From the NCBI GenBank assembly GCA_943789365.1, contig CALSTV010000001.1, positions 1,798,001 to 1,862,000 of the forward strand: a DNA stretch of 64,000 nucleotides. The letters run 5' to 3'. This DNA is from an uncultured Flavobacteriaceae bacterium. Its GTDB lineage: Bacteria; Bacteroidota; Bacteroidia; Flavobacteriales; Flavobacteriaceae. The notes below the pieces were generated by a model, which was given only the letters and a program-made list of their open reading frames with translations, ran no database searches and was not told the origin of the DNA. Positions 17,431-27,937 of the stretch are shown here, one piece after another. Position 1 is the stretch's first letter, and the number at the start of each line of letters is the position of its first letter. The position numbers and the translations under genes were made by a program.

Positions 17431-18486
17431 TTAAAGTTCATTGTTAAAATACACTTTGTAATAGTGCATCTGTTTTTCTTCGTCAAATCCTTTTTCAAGG
17501 TATTCTTTTGAGCTAGCGGGGTTTTCTAGGTCGAGTTTAATTTGAATATGCGTATCGAGTTTGATGTCGTTTTTAATTTTCTTTTTTTGAGATTCAAAGA
17601 CTGAATTGGAAACTTGGAACTCATCCCAAAAATCAATTTGTTTTTTTTCTTCAAACAGGTCTTTGTATTCGATGAATGCTTGTTTTATTTTATCGTTGTT
17701 TGAAAAGACCGTTTCTTGAAATTCTAGCGGTTTTAAGGTTTCATTTTCCGAAAAATAACCAACGGTAGTGCTTAAAAACTCGGCCTGCTCCTGTTTTCCC
17801 AACTCTTCTTTTACCACCGTATTTGAAAAGCCTTTGCAAAGATCTAAGAAATGTTTGGTTTGGGCATTAGCATCGTCTGCATATTCCAAAGATAAAAAAT
17901 GTTCTTTCCAATAAGCGGCATCGTAATTGTTATTGTCGATACTTAAAACCGTATACCCATTTTCTTTGTCGGTGTTCAAAATAAGACAGCCTTTGTCTAT
18001 TTTACCAGGGTTGATACCTTTATCGATTCCTAAATAGAGTTCTTTACCGTCTTTAAAAGTTTGAAAAAAGGGACTGCGCTTTTCAATTTTAAGGATTCCA
18101 ATAGCATCGACCAATTCTCCTTTGATAAAAATATCTGAGAAATAGGAAATAATCAAATCACCGGTTTTGATCTGTGGAGAAGCAGATTGATTGTATAGGT
18201 GATTGGCAATATGTTGACTGTTGGCAACAAAGGTGTTGGCATCTTCAAACACTTCAGAACAATAGGTATACATTTCGTTCATGGAGAGGTGTGTGAGATG
18301 CGAAAAATTATAAAACTCGTTTATTTTTCCAAAAGGCTTTAGGCTCATAGAGAATAACAACTTGTACAATTCTTCGTCTTCCGTGTTTAGGAGCGTTTCT
18401 GAAATAACATTCTCTGTTTCGCTGTGCTTGTTACCCACTTTATGAAGGATGGTTTGAGCAATAAAAGTTTCTTCCGTCTGAATCAT
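17431..18486 (-). CDS. nucleoid-associated protein, NdpA/YejK family
   Basis: A 351-residue protein of the 37-kDa nucleoid-associated family (PF04245). Typical segments are [38 protein letters not shown] and [11 protein letters not shown]. coli YejK binds DNA-associated complexes including topoisomerase IV; the role in Bacteroidota is not established. It is the first gene of a short operon with dut. Confidence 0.85.
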   Translation of the reverse strand: MIQTEETFIAQTILHKVGNKHSETENVISETLLNTEDEELYKLLFSMSLKPFGKINEFYNFSHLTHLSMNEMYTYCSEVFEDANTFVANSQHIANHLYNQSASPQIKTGDLIISYFSDIFIKGELVDAIGILKIEKRSPFFQTFKDGKELYLGIDKGINPGKIDKGCLILNTDKENGYTVLSIDNNNYDAAYWKEHFLSLEYADDANAQTKHFLDLCKGFSNTVVKEELGKQEQAEFLSTTVGYFSENETLKPLEFQETVFSNNDKIKQAFIEYKDLFEEKKQIDFWDEFQVSNSVFESQKKKIKNDIKLDTHIQIKLDLENPASSKEYLEKGFDEEKQMHYYKVYFNNEL

Positions 18487-18638
18487 AATTTAGTTAATTT
18501 AAGTGTTGATTTTTAAGCTGTTTCATCAGGTATAAAACTTAATTATATATTCGTAATAGTAGGCCCTCAACATCCAACAGCCCCTCCAGAGGCGGACAAG
18601 GGCGGACAGGCTCAAAACTCAAAACTCAACATTCAAAA

Positions 18639-20732
18639 CTACAAAGCTGTTTCTAAGAGGCTTCTAACATACGGATTTTTATCCTCTGTTTTTAGTTTTG
18701 ACAAGGTTGTATTGTATTCAGATTTTAAAATTTCATTGCTCAAAATGTATTTGATAGCCTCTACTTTGATGGTGGCATTATTTGCGCCTAAAATAGTTTT
18801 TACAAAAGCAGAAAAGGCTTCACTTTCTGAGGTTTTAACTCCAGCTGCGAGTACCAGCAGGCATGCGAGAATTTCTTTGTTTGATTTTGCGGCACTCAAA
18901 GGCGTGTTTAAAAATTCAAAAGAGATGTCTTTGCTCAGTTCCGAAATTTCAGTCTTGATGGTTTCTCTACCCTCGTCGTTTCTTGCTTTTAAAAACTTTC
19001 CTGCCAGTGGACCTACTTTTTCAAAAGAGGCATTACGTGCAGGTGCATTGGACTTTTTCTCTTGCTTTGCCCAAGAGTCTGTAAGGCCAACTGTTTTATT
19101 GAACACCAGATTTTCGGAAGTACTATCTACATCAGTACAGAAATACCCTTTGCGCTGGAACTGAAAGGTATCTCCTGTATTGGTGGTTTTTAGGCTAGGC
19201 TCAACAAAGGCTGTACCTACGGTTAAGGAGTTCTTATTGATAAATTCCTTAAAATCTCTGTCCTTGTGACCGTCTGGAGCTTCGTCTGTAAACAAACGAT
19301 CGTATAAGCGTACTTCCGCTTTTAATGCATGTTGTATAGAAACCCAATGCAAGGTACCTTTTACACGTCGTTTGCTTGCTTCGGTACCACTTCCACTTTT
19401 AGAATCTTCGTCATAAGTACAATGTACTTCTGTAATAGTTCCGTTGGCATCCTTTACCACCTCGTTGGCTTTGATGATATAGGTGTTTTTCAAGCGCACT
19501 TCACCACCTAATTTTAAACGGAAGAATTTCTTATTGGCTTGCTCTCTAAAGTCTTCTCTTTCGATATAAATTTCTTTAGAAAAAGGAACTTCTCTCGTCC
19601 CAGCATTTTCATCTTCAGGGTTGTTTTCTGCCGTTACCCATTCTTCTTTGCCTTGAGGGTAATTGGTAATAATCAATTTCAATGGGTCTAAAACCGCCAT
19701 GACTCTAGGCGCTGTTTTGTTTAAATCGTCTTTGATACAAAACTCTAAAAGGGAAACATCCGTAACATTGTCTCGTTTTGAGATACCTGCCGTTTCGCTA
19801 AATTTACGAATAGAAGCAGGTGTATAGCCTCTTCTTCGAAGTCCGGAAATGGTCGGCATTCTTGGGTCATCCCATCCAGCTACCACTTTTTCTTCAACCA
19901 ACTGGAGCAATTTACGTTTGCTCATCACAGTGTAGCTCAAGTTTCTTCGTGCAAACTCGCGTTGTTTTGGACGTAAGTTTTTCGTGTCTATAACTTGGTC
20001 TACATACCACTCATACAAATCGCGGTGGCTTTTAAACTCTAGCGTACAAATGGAGTGTGAAATGTGCTCTAAATAATCGGATTCACCGTGTGTCCAGTCG
20101 TACATAGGGTAAATTACCCAGTCATTTCCTGTTCGGTGGTGTTCTTTTTTAAGAATACGGTACATGATAGGATCGCGCATATGCATATTTACATGCTGCA
20201 TGTCTATTTTTGCTCTTAAAATATGGGAGCCTTCTTCGAGTTCTCCATTTTTCATTTTTTCGAATAGGGCTAAATTTTCAGCAACCGAACGGTCTCTGAA
20301 CGGGCTGTTGGTTCCCGGTTCTGTAGGCGTTCCTTTTTGGATACGCATTTCTTCAGAGGTCTGATTGTCTACATAGGCCTTTCCTTCTTTTATGAGGATA
20401 ATTGCCCAATCGTATAGTTGCTGGAAGTAATCGGAAGAAAAACACTCGCGATCCCATTGAAAGCCAAGCCACTGAATGTCTCTTCGGATGGCATCGACAT
20501 ACTCTTGCTCCTCTTTGGCAGGGTTGGTATCGTCGAAGCGAAGATTTACGGGCGCTTTGTATTTTTGTCCCAGTCCAAAATTCAAGCAAATAGAGGCTGC
20601 ATGTCCAATATGTAAATATCCGTTGGGTTCTGGCGGAAAACGAAAACGCAATTGTTCTTTAGGCAATCCGTTGTTAAGGTCTTCTTCAATGATTTGTTCA
20701 ATAAAATTCAAAGGCTTTTTTTCTTCAGTCAT
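18639..20732 (-). CDS. glnS: glutaminyl-tRNA synthetase with YqeY-like C-terminal domain
   Basis: Charges tRNA-Gln with glutamine using ATP. The class I HIGH motif is [12 protein letters not shown] near residue 30, and the KMSKS-equivalent is VMSKRKL near residue 270. After the normal anticodon-binding domains (to about residue 555) there is an extra 140-residue helical domain ([16 protein letters not shown] to the end) resembling YqeY/GatB tail domains, which help tRNA binding in some bacteria. This longer form, 697 residues, is common in Bacteroidota. A stretch of short AAAACTC-like repeats lies just downstream (18610-18640). Confidence 0.95.
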   Translation of the reverse strand: MTEEKKPLNFIEQIIEEDLNNGLPKEQLRFRFPPEPNGYLHIGHAASICLNFGLGQKYKAPVNLRFDDTNPAKEEQEYVDAIRRDIQWLGFQWDRECFSSDYFQQLYDWAIILIKEGKAYVDNQTSEEMRIQKGTPTEPGTNSPFRDRSVAENLALFEKMKNGELEEGSHILRAKIDMQHVNMHMRDPIMYRILKKEHHRTGNDWVIYPMYDWTHGESDYLEHISHSICTLEFKSHRDLYEWYVDQVIDTKNLRPKQREFARRNLSYTVMSKRKLLQLVEEKVVAGWDDPRMPTISGLRRRGYTPASIRKFSETAGISKRDNVTDVSLLEFCIKDDLNKTAPRVMAVLDPLKLIITNYPQGKEEWVTAENNPEDENAGTREVPFSKEIYIEREDFREQANKKFFRLKLGGEVRLKNTYIIKANEVVKDANGTITEVHCTYDEDSKSGSGTEASKRRVKGTLHWVSIQHALKAEVRLYDRLFTDEAPDGHKDRDFKEFINKNSLTVGTAFVEPSLKTTNTGDTFQFQRKGYFCTDVDSTSENLVFNKTVGLTDSWAKQEKKSNAPARNASFEKVGPLAGKFLKARNDEGRETIKTEISELSKDISFEFLNTPLSAAKSNKEILACLLVLAAGVKTSESEAFSAFVKTILGANNATIKVEAIKYILSNEILKSEYNTTLSKLKTEDKNPYVRSLLETAL

Positions 20733-20964
20733 CTTCTGTAAAATTGAAAGTTTGAGAAGCAGTAACGAGTGTTACTACGCTCAAACAGCTGCGACAAATT
20801 TACTGAAAATAGCTTGAATACAATTCATTTTAAAAAGGAAGTTTTTAGGGTGTTTTTGTTTTTAAAAGTCAAGAAAAAGCACTTTTTTGTTTCAAAAGTC
20901 GTCTTTTTTTACTATACTAGAACTGGCAATTTAAATAAATGTTTAACCAAAAAACTCAAGACCT

Positions 20965-21198
20965 ATGGCAGATCATTTACTAGATGGAAGTTTTTCTGAG
21001 GAGCGTCCTCGGAATATTAAAACACCGAATGGATGGGGAAGACAGTATTATTCTGGCAAGATGATTCGCAAGATTAAGAATTATCGAACCGATTTGAGTC
21101 GACCAAACGAATTTAAAAAAATGTCATTCATTCAGCGTTTCGTTGCGCAGCATATTAGCGGACTGAAACACAGAAGAAGAGACGGATCTTTGGATTAG
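20965..21198 (+). CDS. small basic protein of unknown function
   Basis: A 77-residue, strongly basic protein without a signal peptide or membrane helix. It contains TPNGWGRQYYSGKMIRKIKN and ends HRRRDGSLD. It stands alone between divergent glnS and folB and has its own terminator 11 bases downstream, which argues that it is a real transcribed gene. I do not recognise the family. The basic charge would suit nucleic-acid or ribosome binding, but this is a guess. Confidence 0.65.
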   Translation: MADHLLDGSFSEERPRNIKTPNGWGRQYYSGKMIRKIKNYRTDLSRPNEFKKMSFIQRFVAQHISGLKHRRRDGSLD

Positions 21199-21208
21199 TC
21201 TTTTGGAG

Positions 21209-21244
21209 ATGTCGAAGTAAGATTTTACTTCGACATTTTTTTTT
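21209..21244 (+). terminator. rho-independent terminator
   Basis: A perfect 12-bp stem, ATGTCGAAGTAA (21209-21220) with TTACTTCGACAT (21225-21236), a 4-base loop, then a run of Ts. Confidence 0.9.
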
Positions 21245-21290
21245 GCAAAAGACTTGTGAGTGGAACAAGGAATCCTGCTCTTCTATTTGT

Positions 21291-21298
21291 TACCTTTG
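21291..21298 (+). promoter_or_regulatory. putative -7 element TACCTTTG before folB
   Basis: TACCTTTG fits TAnnTTTG and lies 18 bases before the folB ATG at 21316. No TTG is found at the usual spacing upstream. Confidence 0.35.
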
Positions 21299-21315
21299 CG
21301 GCAGAATTCATTACT

Positions 21316-21675
21316 ATGGGAACAATAAAAGTTGAAAATATTAAGGTATACGCTTACCACGGTTGTTTGGAAGAGGAGGCAAAGATTGGATCAGACTACC
21401 GTGTTGATGTTGAAGTAAAAGCAAATTTAAAGGCCTCTGCTAAGTCTGATAAACTTGCGGATACTGTAGATTACGTGCATTTGAATTTAATTGTAAAGCA
21501 AGAAATGGCCATTCGGTCGGAATTGTTGGAGCATGTAGCCAAGCGTATCATAGATCGTATTTTAAAAGAAATTGTTAGCGTGAAGAAAGCCAAAGTAGCG
21601 GTTTCAAAAATAAATCCGCCAATAGGAGGAGATGTTGAACAGGTAACAATCGTTTTATCGAAAAAAAGAAGTTAG
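21316..21675 (+). CDS. folB: dihydroneopterin aldolase
   Basis: Folate-pathway enzyme that splits 7,8-dihydroneopterin to 6-hydroxymethyl-dihydropterin and glycolaldehyde. The family sequences VYAYHGCLEEEAKIG, DTVDYVHL and KINPPIGGDVEQV are present. The frame is open further upstream, but MGTIKVENIKVYAYHG at 21316 is the normal N-terminus and gives 119 residues, the usual size, and follows a -7-like element. Confidence 0.93.
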   Translation: MGTIKVENIKVYAYHGCLEEEAKIGSDYRVDVEVKANLKASAKSDKLADTVDYVHLNLIVKQEMAIRSELLEHVAKRIIDRILKEIVSVKKAKVAVSKINPPIGGDVEQVTIVLSKKRS

Positions 21676-21768
21676 CCATTTGTTTTATTGGGAGCTTGTG
21701 CTTTTCAAAAACATTCTCAAAAAAATGCTTGTGCAACAAGTAAAAATAACTAAATTTGCATCCGCAAT

Positions 21769-21839
21769 GGCGTTGTGGCCGAGTGGCTAGGCAGTGGTCT
21801 GCAAAACCATCTACAGCGGTTCGAATCCGCTCGACGCCT
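21769..21839 (+). tRNA. tRNA-Cys(GCA)
   Basis: A 71-nt cloverleaf. The acceptor arms GGCGTTG and CGACGCC pair with one G-U. The anticodon loop CTGCAAA gives GCA. The T-loop sequence GGTTCGAATCC is present, and the discriminator is T. The CCA end is not encoded. A terminator follows 8 bases later. Confidence 0.95.
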
Positions 21840-21845
21840 CTACCA

Positions 21846-21878
21846 AAAACCATCCATCAATCGACGGATGGTTTTTTT
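21846..21878 (+). terminator. rho-independent terminator after tRNA-Cys
   Basis: CCATCC (21850-21855) pairs with GGATGG (21866-21871), extended by an A run before and a T run after the stem. Confidence 0.85.
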
Positions 21879-21977
21879 ATGTCTTTTCAGTTGTATTTCT
21901 TAAACTTTGTTGTGCTTTTCGGCATTTCAAATTTCGGGATATAATTGTACCTTCGTACAAAGCACAAAAACGGGGCT

Positions 21978-22838
21978 ATGAGAATCTATCCTATCGAAAC
22001 TGGAAATATCAAATTAGATGGCGGTGCCATGTTTGGTGTGGTGCCTAAAAGTATCTGGCAACGCACCAACCCAGCAGATGCAAATAATATGATTGATTTG
22101 ACAATGCGTTGTTTGTTGATAGAAGACGGCAAGCGTTTGATACTGGTAGATACGGGTATTGGCAACAAGCAATCCGATACTTTTTTTGGGTATTTCTATC
22201 TATCGGGCGATTTTTCTTTAGACAGTTCTCTAGCGAAATTAGGCTTTCATCGGGATGATATTACAGACGTATTTTTAACCCATTTACATTTCGATCATTG
22301 TGGAGGTTGTATTCAGTGGAATTCAGAGAGAACTGGTTATGAACCGGCTTTTAAAAATGCAAGCTATTGGTCGAATCAAAACCATTGGGACTGGGCTACA
22401 AAGCCAAACCCTAGGGAAAAAGCTTCTTTTCTCAGTGAAAACATACTGCCTATTCAAGAAAGTGGCCAGTTGCAGTTTGTCGATGTTGCCAAACCAGCCT
22501 TGCAAAGTGGTTCTGAATTAGGGTTTGGGATCATCACGGTTGATGGGCATACTGAAAAACAAATGCTTCCAAAATTAAACTACAAAGGAAAAACCATTGT
22601 ATTTGCGGCTGACTTGCTGCCTACGGTTGGACATATTCCATTACCTTATGTAATGAGCTATGACACAAGACCCTTGTTGACCATGGAAGAGAAGGCTACT
22701 TTTTTACAGGAAGCGGCTGCTAATGACTATTTATTGTTTTTAGAACACGACGCACAAAATGAGTTGTGCACTGTAGGAGAGACCGATAAAGGGATTCGGC
22801 TTCAAAACACCTATAAATTTAATGAAGTATTCCATTAA
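21978..22838 (+). CDS. MBL-fold metallohydrolase
   Basis: A cytoplasmic metallo-beta-lactamase-fold hydrolase of 286 residues from ATG 21978 (MRIYPIETGNIKLDGG). An upstream in-frame start at 21945 would add 11 atypical residues. The metal motif HxHxDH is THLHFDHCGG; a further histidine follows in TVDGHTEKQ, the aspartate in FAADLLPT and the last histidine in FLEHD. The arrangement resembles lactonase/quorum-quenching-type and YtnP-like MBL hydrolases. Substrate unknown. The stop region overlaps an upstream start option for the next gene. Confidence 0.85.
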   Translation: MRIYPIETGNIKLDGGAMFGVVPKSIWQRTNPADANNMIDLTMRCLLIEDGKRLILVDTGIGNKQSDTFFGYFYLSGDFSLDSSLAKLGFHRDDITDVFLTHLHFDHCGGCIQWNSERTGYEPAFKNASYWSNQNHWDWATKPNPREKASFLSENILPIQESGQLQFVDVAKPALQSGSELGFGIITVDGHTEKQMLPKLNYKGKTIVFAADLLPTVGHIPLPYVMSYDTRPLLTMEEKATFLQEAAANDYLLFLEHDAQNELCTVGETDKGIRLQNTYKFNEVFH

Positions 22839-22869
22839 AATTACTAAGTTTACACAAAAGACAAATCAT

Positions 22870-24537
22870 ATGAAAACTCAAAAAGCACTCTATTTAACTT
22901 CGCTTATGGCTGTTGCCTTGGTAAGTTGTAAATCAGTTCACAAAATTCCAGTTCCAGTGGCCATGCAAAACGCTATTGATATCTCGGCTAAAACCGTGGC
23001 ACTCACAGAAGATGAAAAACAAACTTGGGGACATAAGGATCTTGCGACAGATTCTATTCCTGGAATGAGTGTTTTACAAGCCTATGCATTTTTGGAAGGA
23101 AAACCATCTACAGAAGTTATTGTTTCTGTCAATGATTCTGGAATTGATTTAGATCATGAAGATTTAAAAGACGTGTTATGGGTCAATGAAAAAGAAGTGC
23201 CAAACAACGGAAAAGACGACGATAAGAATGGTTTTATAGATGATGTTCACGGTTGGAATTTCTTAGGAGGGATGTATGACGAGAATTTGGAGATTACACG
23301 TATCATTAAACTAAAAGCGAAAAAATTTGAGGGCAAGACAGCCGCTGAAATCGACCCGAAAGACAAAGCTGAGTACGATGAGTATATGGAATTAAAAGAG
23401 GTTTTTGATAAAAAGCTAGCGGAAGCTGAATCTTCTAAAGAACAGTACAGTTTTTACTACGCAATGTTTGAACAAACACATCAAACTCTTATTGAAAAGA
23501 CGGGTAAAGAAGACTATACCGCTGAAGATGTTGCTGCTATTGAAACCACCGATGAAAAGTTAATGAAGCAAAAGGAAATGGCTATTGGTATGCTAAAGAG
23601 CGGCACCAATTTTAAAGCTGAAATGCTACAAATCCAAAGAGGAGTAGACCATTATACTTCTTCGGTAAACAGCCATTATAATTTAGATTTTCACCCAAGA
23701 CGTGAGTTGGGGGACGATGAAAATGATTACAGTGTAAAAGTGTATGGAAACGGGGACCCAAGAAATATTCAAGATGACGAAATTCACGGAACCCATGTTG
23801 CCGGAATTATTTTAGCAACCAACAACAATGGAAAAGGGGTAGATGGTGTGGCTAAGAACGTAAAATTGATGTCGGTTCGCTGTGTGCCAAACGGAGATGA
23901 ATACGATAAGGATGTTGCCTTGGCGTTTAAATATGCAGTAGATAACGGTGCCAAAGTAATCAATACCAGTTTTGGAAAAGGGTATTCTATGCATGCAGAT
24001 TGGGTACATGATGCTATTAAATACGCAGAAAAACACGATGTACTGATTGTGAATGCAGCAGGGAATGACGCACAAAATATTGACGAAGAGCCAACCTATC
24101 CAAATGACGCAGCAGATTTGGTAAATGAAGTGTCTGACAATATGATTACCATAGGAGCGATGAGTTCGAATTATGGAGAAAATATGTTGGCTACGTTTTC
24201 AAATTATGGAAAAATAAACGTGGATATTTTTGCGCCAGGCGTTCAAATTTATGCACCTGTGCCGAACAATGATTACAAGTTTTTAAGTGGAACCTCTATG
24301 GCATCGCCGTCTACGGCAGGTGTGGCTGCGATGATTCGTTCCTATTATCCAGAGTTGTCTGCGAGCCAGGTGAAACATATTTTGATGAATTCTGGAACCT
24401 TGATCAATTTTAAAGTATTGAAACCAGGTAGTGAGACTGAATTGGTGGCTTTATCTGATTTGTGTGTGACGGGTAGAATTGTAAATGCATACAATGCTGT
24501 GAAAATGGCAGATGCAATGGTGAACAAAGGAAAATAG
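22870..24537 (+). CDS. S8 (subtilisin-like) serine peptidase lipoprotein
   Basis: A lipoprotein protease. From ATG 22870 the protein begins with a lipobox signal (LTSLMAVALVSC, Cys20); the 16 extra residues from 22822 would spoil the signal. The catalytic triad is visible: Asp in VNDSGIDLDHEDL, His in HGTHVAGIIL and Ser in GTSMASPSTAGVAAM. A long charged insertion of about 190 residues separates the Asp and His motifs, as in other Bacteroidota S8 lipoproteins. It probably degrades proteins at the cell surface or in the periplasm. Confidence 0.92.
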   Translation: MKTQKALYLTSLMAVALVSCKSVHKIPVPVAMQNAIDISAKTVALTEDEKQTWGHKDLATDSIPGMSVLQAYAFLEGKPSTEVIVSVNDSGIDLDHEDLKDVLWVNEKEVPNNGKDDDKNGFIDDVHGWNFLGGMYDENLEITRIIKLKAKKFEGKTAAEIDPKDKAEYDEYMELKEVFDKKLAEAESSKEQYSFYYAMFEQTHQTLIEKTGKEDYTAEDVAAIETTDEKLMKQKEMAIGMLKSGTNFKAEMLQIQRGVDHYTSSVNSHYNLDFHPRRELGDDENDYSVKVYGNGDPRNIQDDEIHGTHVAGIILATNNNGKGVDGVAKNVKLMSVRCVPNGDEYDKDVALAFKYAVDNGAKVINTSFGKGYSMHADWVHDAIKYAEKHDVLIVNAAGNDAQNIDEEPTYPNDAADLVNEVSDNMITIGAMSSNYGENMLATFSNYGKINVDIFAPGVQIYAPVPNNDYKFLSGTSMASPSTAGVAAMIRSYYPELSASQVKHILMNSGTLINFKVLKPGSETELVALSDLCVTGRIVNAYNAVKMADAMVNKGK

Positions 24538-24714
24538 ATCTCGATACGATTCACTTCACTCCGCTGCGTGAATGACTCGATCTGACATGGTTGATCAATT
24601 GAGAACGGACAATGGCCAGTCCGCACACTTAAGCGAACCGCACCTGTCCGCCATAGCGTTAGCGTTGGAGGAAGACTGCATGACTGCACAACACTAAGAC
24701 AAAAATTAAAATAG
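24538..24714. repeat. GC-rich intergenic spacer with inverted repeats
   Basis: Between the S8 and M1 peptidase genes lies a stretch with higher GC than its neighbours and imperfect dyads, for example GATTCAC (24549-24555) with GTGAAT (24567-24572), and CGGACAATGGCCAGTCCG. It resembles dispersed intergenic palindromic repeats of flavobacteria. No gene is seen. Confidence 0.4.
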
Positions 24715-26559
24715 ATGCAAAAGTTTTTTTATTACTGTATAGCACTGAGTATTTCAATTACGGTTTCCGCTCAAAACAGCGGCTATTGGCAACAGCATGT
24801 CGATTACGTTATGGACATCGATATGGATGTCAAAACCTATCAATACAAAGGCAAGCAGACGCTTACGTACACCAATAATTCACCGGATGTATTGGAGAAG
24901 GTATATTTTCATCTGTACAACAATGCCTTTCAGCCAGGAAGTGATATGGATATTCGGCTGCAAAATATCAAAGATCCCGATGGGAGAATGGTTGTGAAGT
25001 CGGGAACTAAGGAAAACCCAATTGTGACGAGTAGAATTTCTCAGTTACAACCTGATGAGATTGGTTTTATCAAAGTAAGTACTTTGACTCAGAATGGCGC
25101 TTCAGTACCCTATTCGGTAGACGGAACTATTTTGGAGGTAGTACTTAACGAAGGCATTGCACCGGGGGCTAAAGCTGTTTTTGACATGGAGTTTACAGGA
25201 CAGGTTCCGGAACAAATCAGACGTTCTGGGCGCAATAACAAAGAGGGTGTTGCCTTGTCTATGACCCAGTGGTATCCGAAATTGGCGGAATACGATTTTG
25301 AAGGTTGGCATACGCATTCTTATATAGGACGAGAGTTTCACGGCGTATGGGGTAATTTTGACGTTACATTGCATATCGATAAGGATTATATTGTTGGTGG
25401 TTCTGGTTATTTGCAGAATGCAGATGAGATAGGTTATGGCTACGAGGCAGAAGGTGTAAAGGTCAAAAGAAAACGCGGTAAAAAACTGAGCTGGCACTTT
25501 GTAGCGCCTAATGTACACGATTTTACTTGGGCGGCAGATCCAAAATTTAAACACGATGTACTGGAAACTGACTCGGGAACAACACTGCACTTTTTGTATA
25601 AAAAGAGTTTGGAAAAGGAATTCCGCAAAAACTGGGAGGCACTTCCCGAGAAAACGGAAGTCCTTTTAACTTATTTCAACACACATATTGGGGCGTATCC
25701 CTACAAACAATATTCCGTAATTCAAGGAGGAGACGGCGGTATGGAGTATGCCATGTGTACTTTGATTACTGGGGAACGTAAGTTTGGCAGTTTGGTAGGT
25801 GTTGTGGCCCATGAAATGGCACATTCTTGGTTTCAGTTTGTCCTGGCTTCAAACGAGAGCAAACACCCGTGGATGGATGAAGGGTTTACCACTTACATAT
25901 CGACACTGGCGGAAAATGAGGTGTTAGAAGAAGGGAAAGAAAATCCACTTGAAGGATCTTATCAAGGTTATTTTACTTTGCAAGGATATGGAATTGAAGA
26001 ACCGCTGACTACACAGGCAGATGCCTATCACTACAACTATGCCTACGGAATTGCGAGTTATAGCAAAGGGGCCATCTTTTTAGCGCAATTGGGCTATGTC
26101 ATAGGGAAAGAAAATATAGAGAAAACCTTATTAAAATATTACGAAGATTTTAAATTCAAACATCCAACACCAAATGATATCAAGAGAACGGCAGAGAAGG
26201 TTTCGGGGATTGAGTTGGATTGGTATATGAATTATTGGACACAAACGTTGCATACCATAGACTATGCCGTAACGGTTGTCAATGGTACCGAAGTACAATT
26301 GAATAGGATAGGAGGAATGCCTATGCCTATAGATGTGCAAGTGGAATATATGGATGGTTCTGTGGAGGATGTTTATATTCCGTTAACGATGATGCGTGGG
26401 GAAAAACCTACAAAAGCCAAGCAGCTGGAAGATTGGTCATGGGTAGCACCAACGTATACTTTTTCCACAGAAAAGGACATAAAGAAAGTAAGTATTGATG
26501 TTTCTTTACAGATGGCAGATATAGACAGAAGCAACAATGTGTGGCCTGCTGCCGAGTAA
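24715..26559 (+). CDS. M1 family metallopeptidase
   Basis: An exported zinc aminopeptidase-like enzyme of 614 residues. The signal peptide is YYCIALSISITVSA. An N-terminal beta domain is followed by the gluzincin motif HEMAH with the third ligand Glu after 18 residues (HPWMDEGFTTY). The exopeptidase motif is a GGMEYA form in GDGGMEYAMCTL. It likely removes N-terminal residues from peptides in the periplasm. It follows another protease gene, but the spacer argues for separate transcription. Confidence 0.92.
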   Translation: MQKFFYYCIALSISITVSAQNSGYWQQHVDYVMDIDMDVKTYQYKGKQTLTYTNNSPDVLEKVYFHLYNNAFQPGSDMDIRLQNIKDPDGRMVVKSGTKENPIVTSRISQLQPDEIGFIKVSTLTQNGASVPYSVDGTILEVVLNEGIAPGAKAVFDMEFTGQVPEQIRRSGRNNKEGVALSMTQWYPKLAEYDFEGWHTHSYIGREFHGVWGNFDVTLHIDKDYIVGGSGYLQNADEIGYGYEAEGVKVKRKRGKKLSWHFVAPNVHDFTWAADPKFKHDVLETDSGTTLHFLYKKSLEKEFRKNWEALPEKTEVLLTYFNTHIGAYPYKQYSVIQGGDGGMEYAMCTLITGERKFGSLVGVVAHEMAHSWFQFVLASNESKHPWMDEGFTTYISTLAENEVLEEGKENPLEGSYQGYFTLQGYGIEEPLTTQADAYHYNYAYGIASYSKGAIFLAQLGYVIGKENIEKTLLKYYEDFKFKHPTPNDIKRTAEKVSGIELDWYMNYWTQTLHTIDYAVTVVNGTEVQLNRIGGMPMPIDVQVEYMDGSVEDVYIPLTMMRGEKPTKAKQLEDWSWVAPTYTFSTEKDIKKVSIDVSLQMADIDRSNNVWPAAE

Positions 26560-26582
26560 TGTATTCAAAAAAGAAGTGAACA

Positions 26583-27482
26583 ATGTATACTAGAAATACG
26601 CATTCCGTAGCGAGCTTGTTTAAATATTATGCCAAAGAGTTTTTTTGGTATCCGATTTATGTTACGGCTATCTTTATAGCTTATGAATATTATGATTACA
26701 AGAATCTGGACATCAAAATGTCTATAGCCACGGTGTTGGGTTTTGCGGTTTCAATCATTGTAGGTTTTAGAACTTCAGCGTCGTATGACCGATGGTGGGA
26801 AGCGCGAAAAATATGGGGTGGCATTGTCAATGACAGCAGGTCCTTGATTCGCCAAATGCTTTCTTTTACTGGAGGCGATGCTATTTTGGAGGAGACAAAG
26901 CAGATGACGAACTATCAGATTGCCTGGTGTTATGCTTTAAAAAACAGTTTGCGAAAATTAGATCCGACAGAGTGTTTGTCGGCTTATATTTCAGCCGAAG
27001 ATTTGGAGACGATACAATCAAAAAACAACAAGCCCAATGAGCTTTTAAAGTTGATGGGGAATTTGTTAAAGGAGTTGCATGCGGCCAAAAAGATAGACAG
27101 TTTCCAGATGGTGGCTTTGGATCAAACTTTAAAGCATTTGTGTGACCATATGGGAAAAGCAGAACGTATTAAGAACACGGTTTTTCCTACACAATACCGA
27201 ACGTATACGCATATAGGGCTTATTTTCTTTATGCTCATGTTGCCCTTTGGCATGTTGCTTTCAACAGGTCCTTTTGTCATTTTGATTTGCTTTTTGGTGT
27301 CTTTGTTTTTCTTTATGTTGGAGGCCATTGCGATTTATTTACAAGACCCTTTTCAGAACCGTCCTTCCGACATTCCTATGACGGCTTTGTGTCGCACTAT
27401 TGAAATCAACTTGTTGGAATTGGTAGAAGCGAGTCAAATTCCTGAATCTTTAAAACCAGATGCTCGGGGGATTTTGATGTAA
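26583..27482 (+). CDS. bestrophin family membrane channel protein
   Basis: A bacterial bestrophin-like (YneE) protein of 299 residues. The family sequence [19 protein letters not shown] follows the first two helices, and [12 protein letters not shown] near the C-terminus is also conserved. Bacterial bestrophins are pentameric ion channels, often sodium-selective. It starts 24 bases after the M1 peptidase gene. Confidence 0.9.
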   Translation: MYTRNTHSVASLFKYYAKEFFWYPIYVTAIFIAYEYYDYKNLDIKMSIATVLGFAVSIIVGFRTSASYDRWWEARKIWGGIVNDSRSLIRQMLSFTGGDAILEETKQMTNYQIAWCYALKNSLRKLDPTECLSAYISAEDLETIQSKNNKPNELLKLMGNLLKELHAAKKIDSFQMVALDQTLKHLCDHMGKAERIKNTVFPTQYRTYTHIGLIFFMLMLPFGMLLSTGPFVILICFLVSLFFFMLEAIAIYLQDPFQNRPSDIPMTALCRTIEINLLELVEASQIPESLKPDARGILM

Positions 27483-27500
27483 ACGTACGTAATCAAACAG

Positions 27501-27868
27501 GTTTCGGTGTAAGAGATTCATTTATTCGCGTTGATTTTTTGCGAAGCTATTATAAGATTTATAAACCTTCTTATTGGCTTTTTGAAGGTCAAACTGGTGG
27601 GCAATACACGGTATCGAGTATACGTGCAATATATAGAAATGCCGTTGCTAAAACGAACAGCAACCCATGGGCAACAGTACATACGCTTAGGCACTCTTTT
27701 GCTACGCATTGTATTCAAAACAATGTCAATTTACGACATGTTCAAAATATGTTGGGGCACAGTTCCCCAAAAACAACAGAATTGTATACGAAAACCATTC
27801 AAATTAACCATAAGAATGTAGAGCGTCCTTTGGATAACTTGTTAAAAAGAAATGCATTGCAGAGATAA
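27501..27868 (+). pseudogene. tyrosine recombinase (integrase) C-terminal remnant
   Basis: The C-terminal catalytic domain of a tyrosine recombinase: [23 protein letters not shown] and a tail [10 protein letters not shown] typical of Bacteroidota integrases. The N-terminal part is missing. The last plausible upstream residues (RDSFIRVDF) are in a different frame, so a single T is missing in the run at 27536-27540. No ATG precedes the open part. It sits 50 bases before the first cassette-like module and may be what is left of the enzyme that moved the array. Confidence 0.8.
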
Positions 27869-27937
27869 GAGAAATAACCCGCCCCGGCGGGCAAGCTTAA
27901 TTGTAGTTATATACTTGTTGTACCTAATTAAAACCCG

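Noticed and set aside
21969-22838. MBL hydrolase as a beta-lactamase
   Set aside because: No signal peptide is seen, and the sequence is of the cytoplasmic lactonase-like type.
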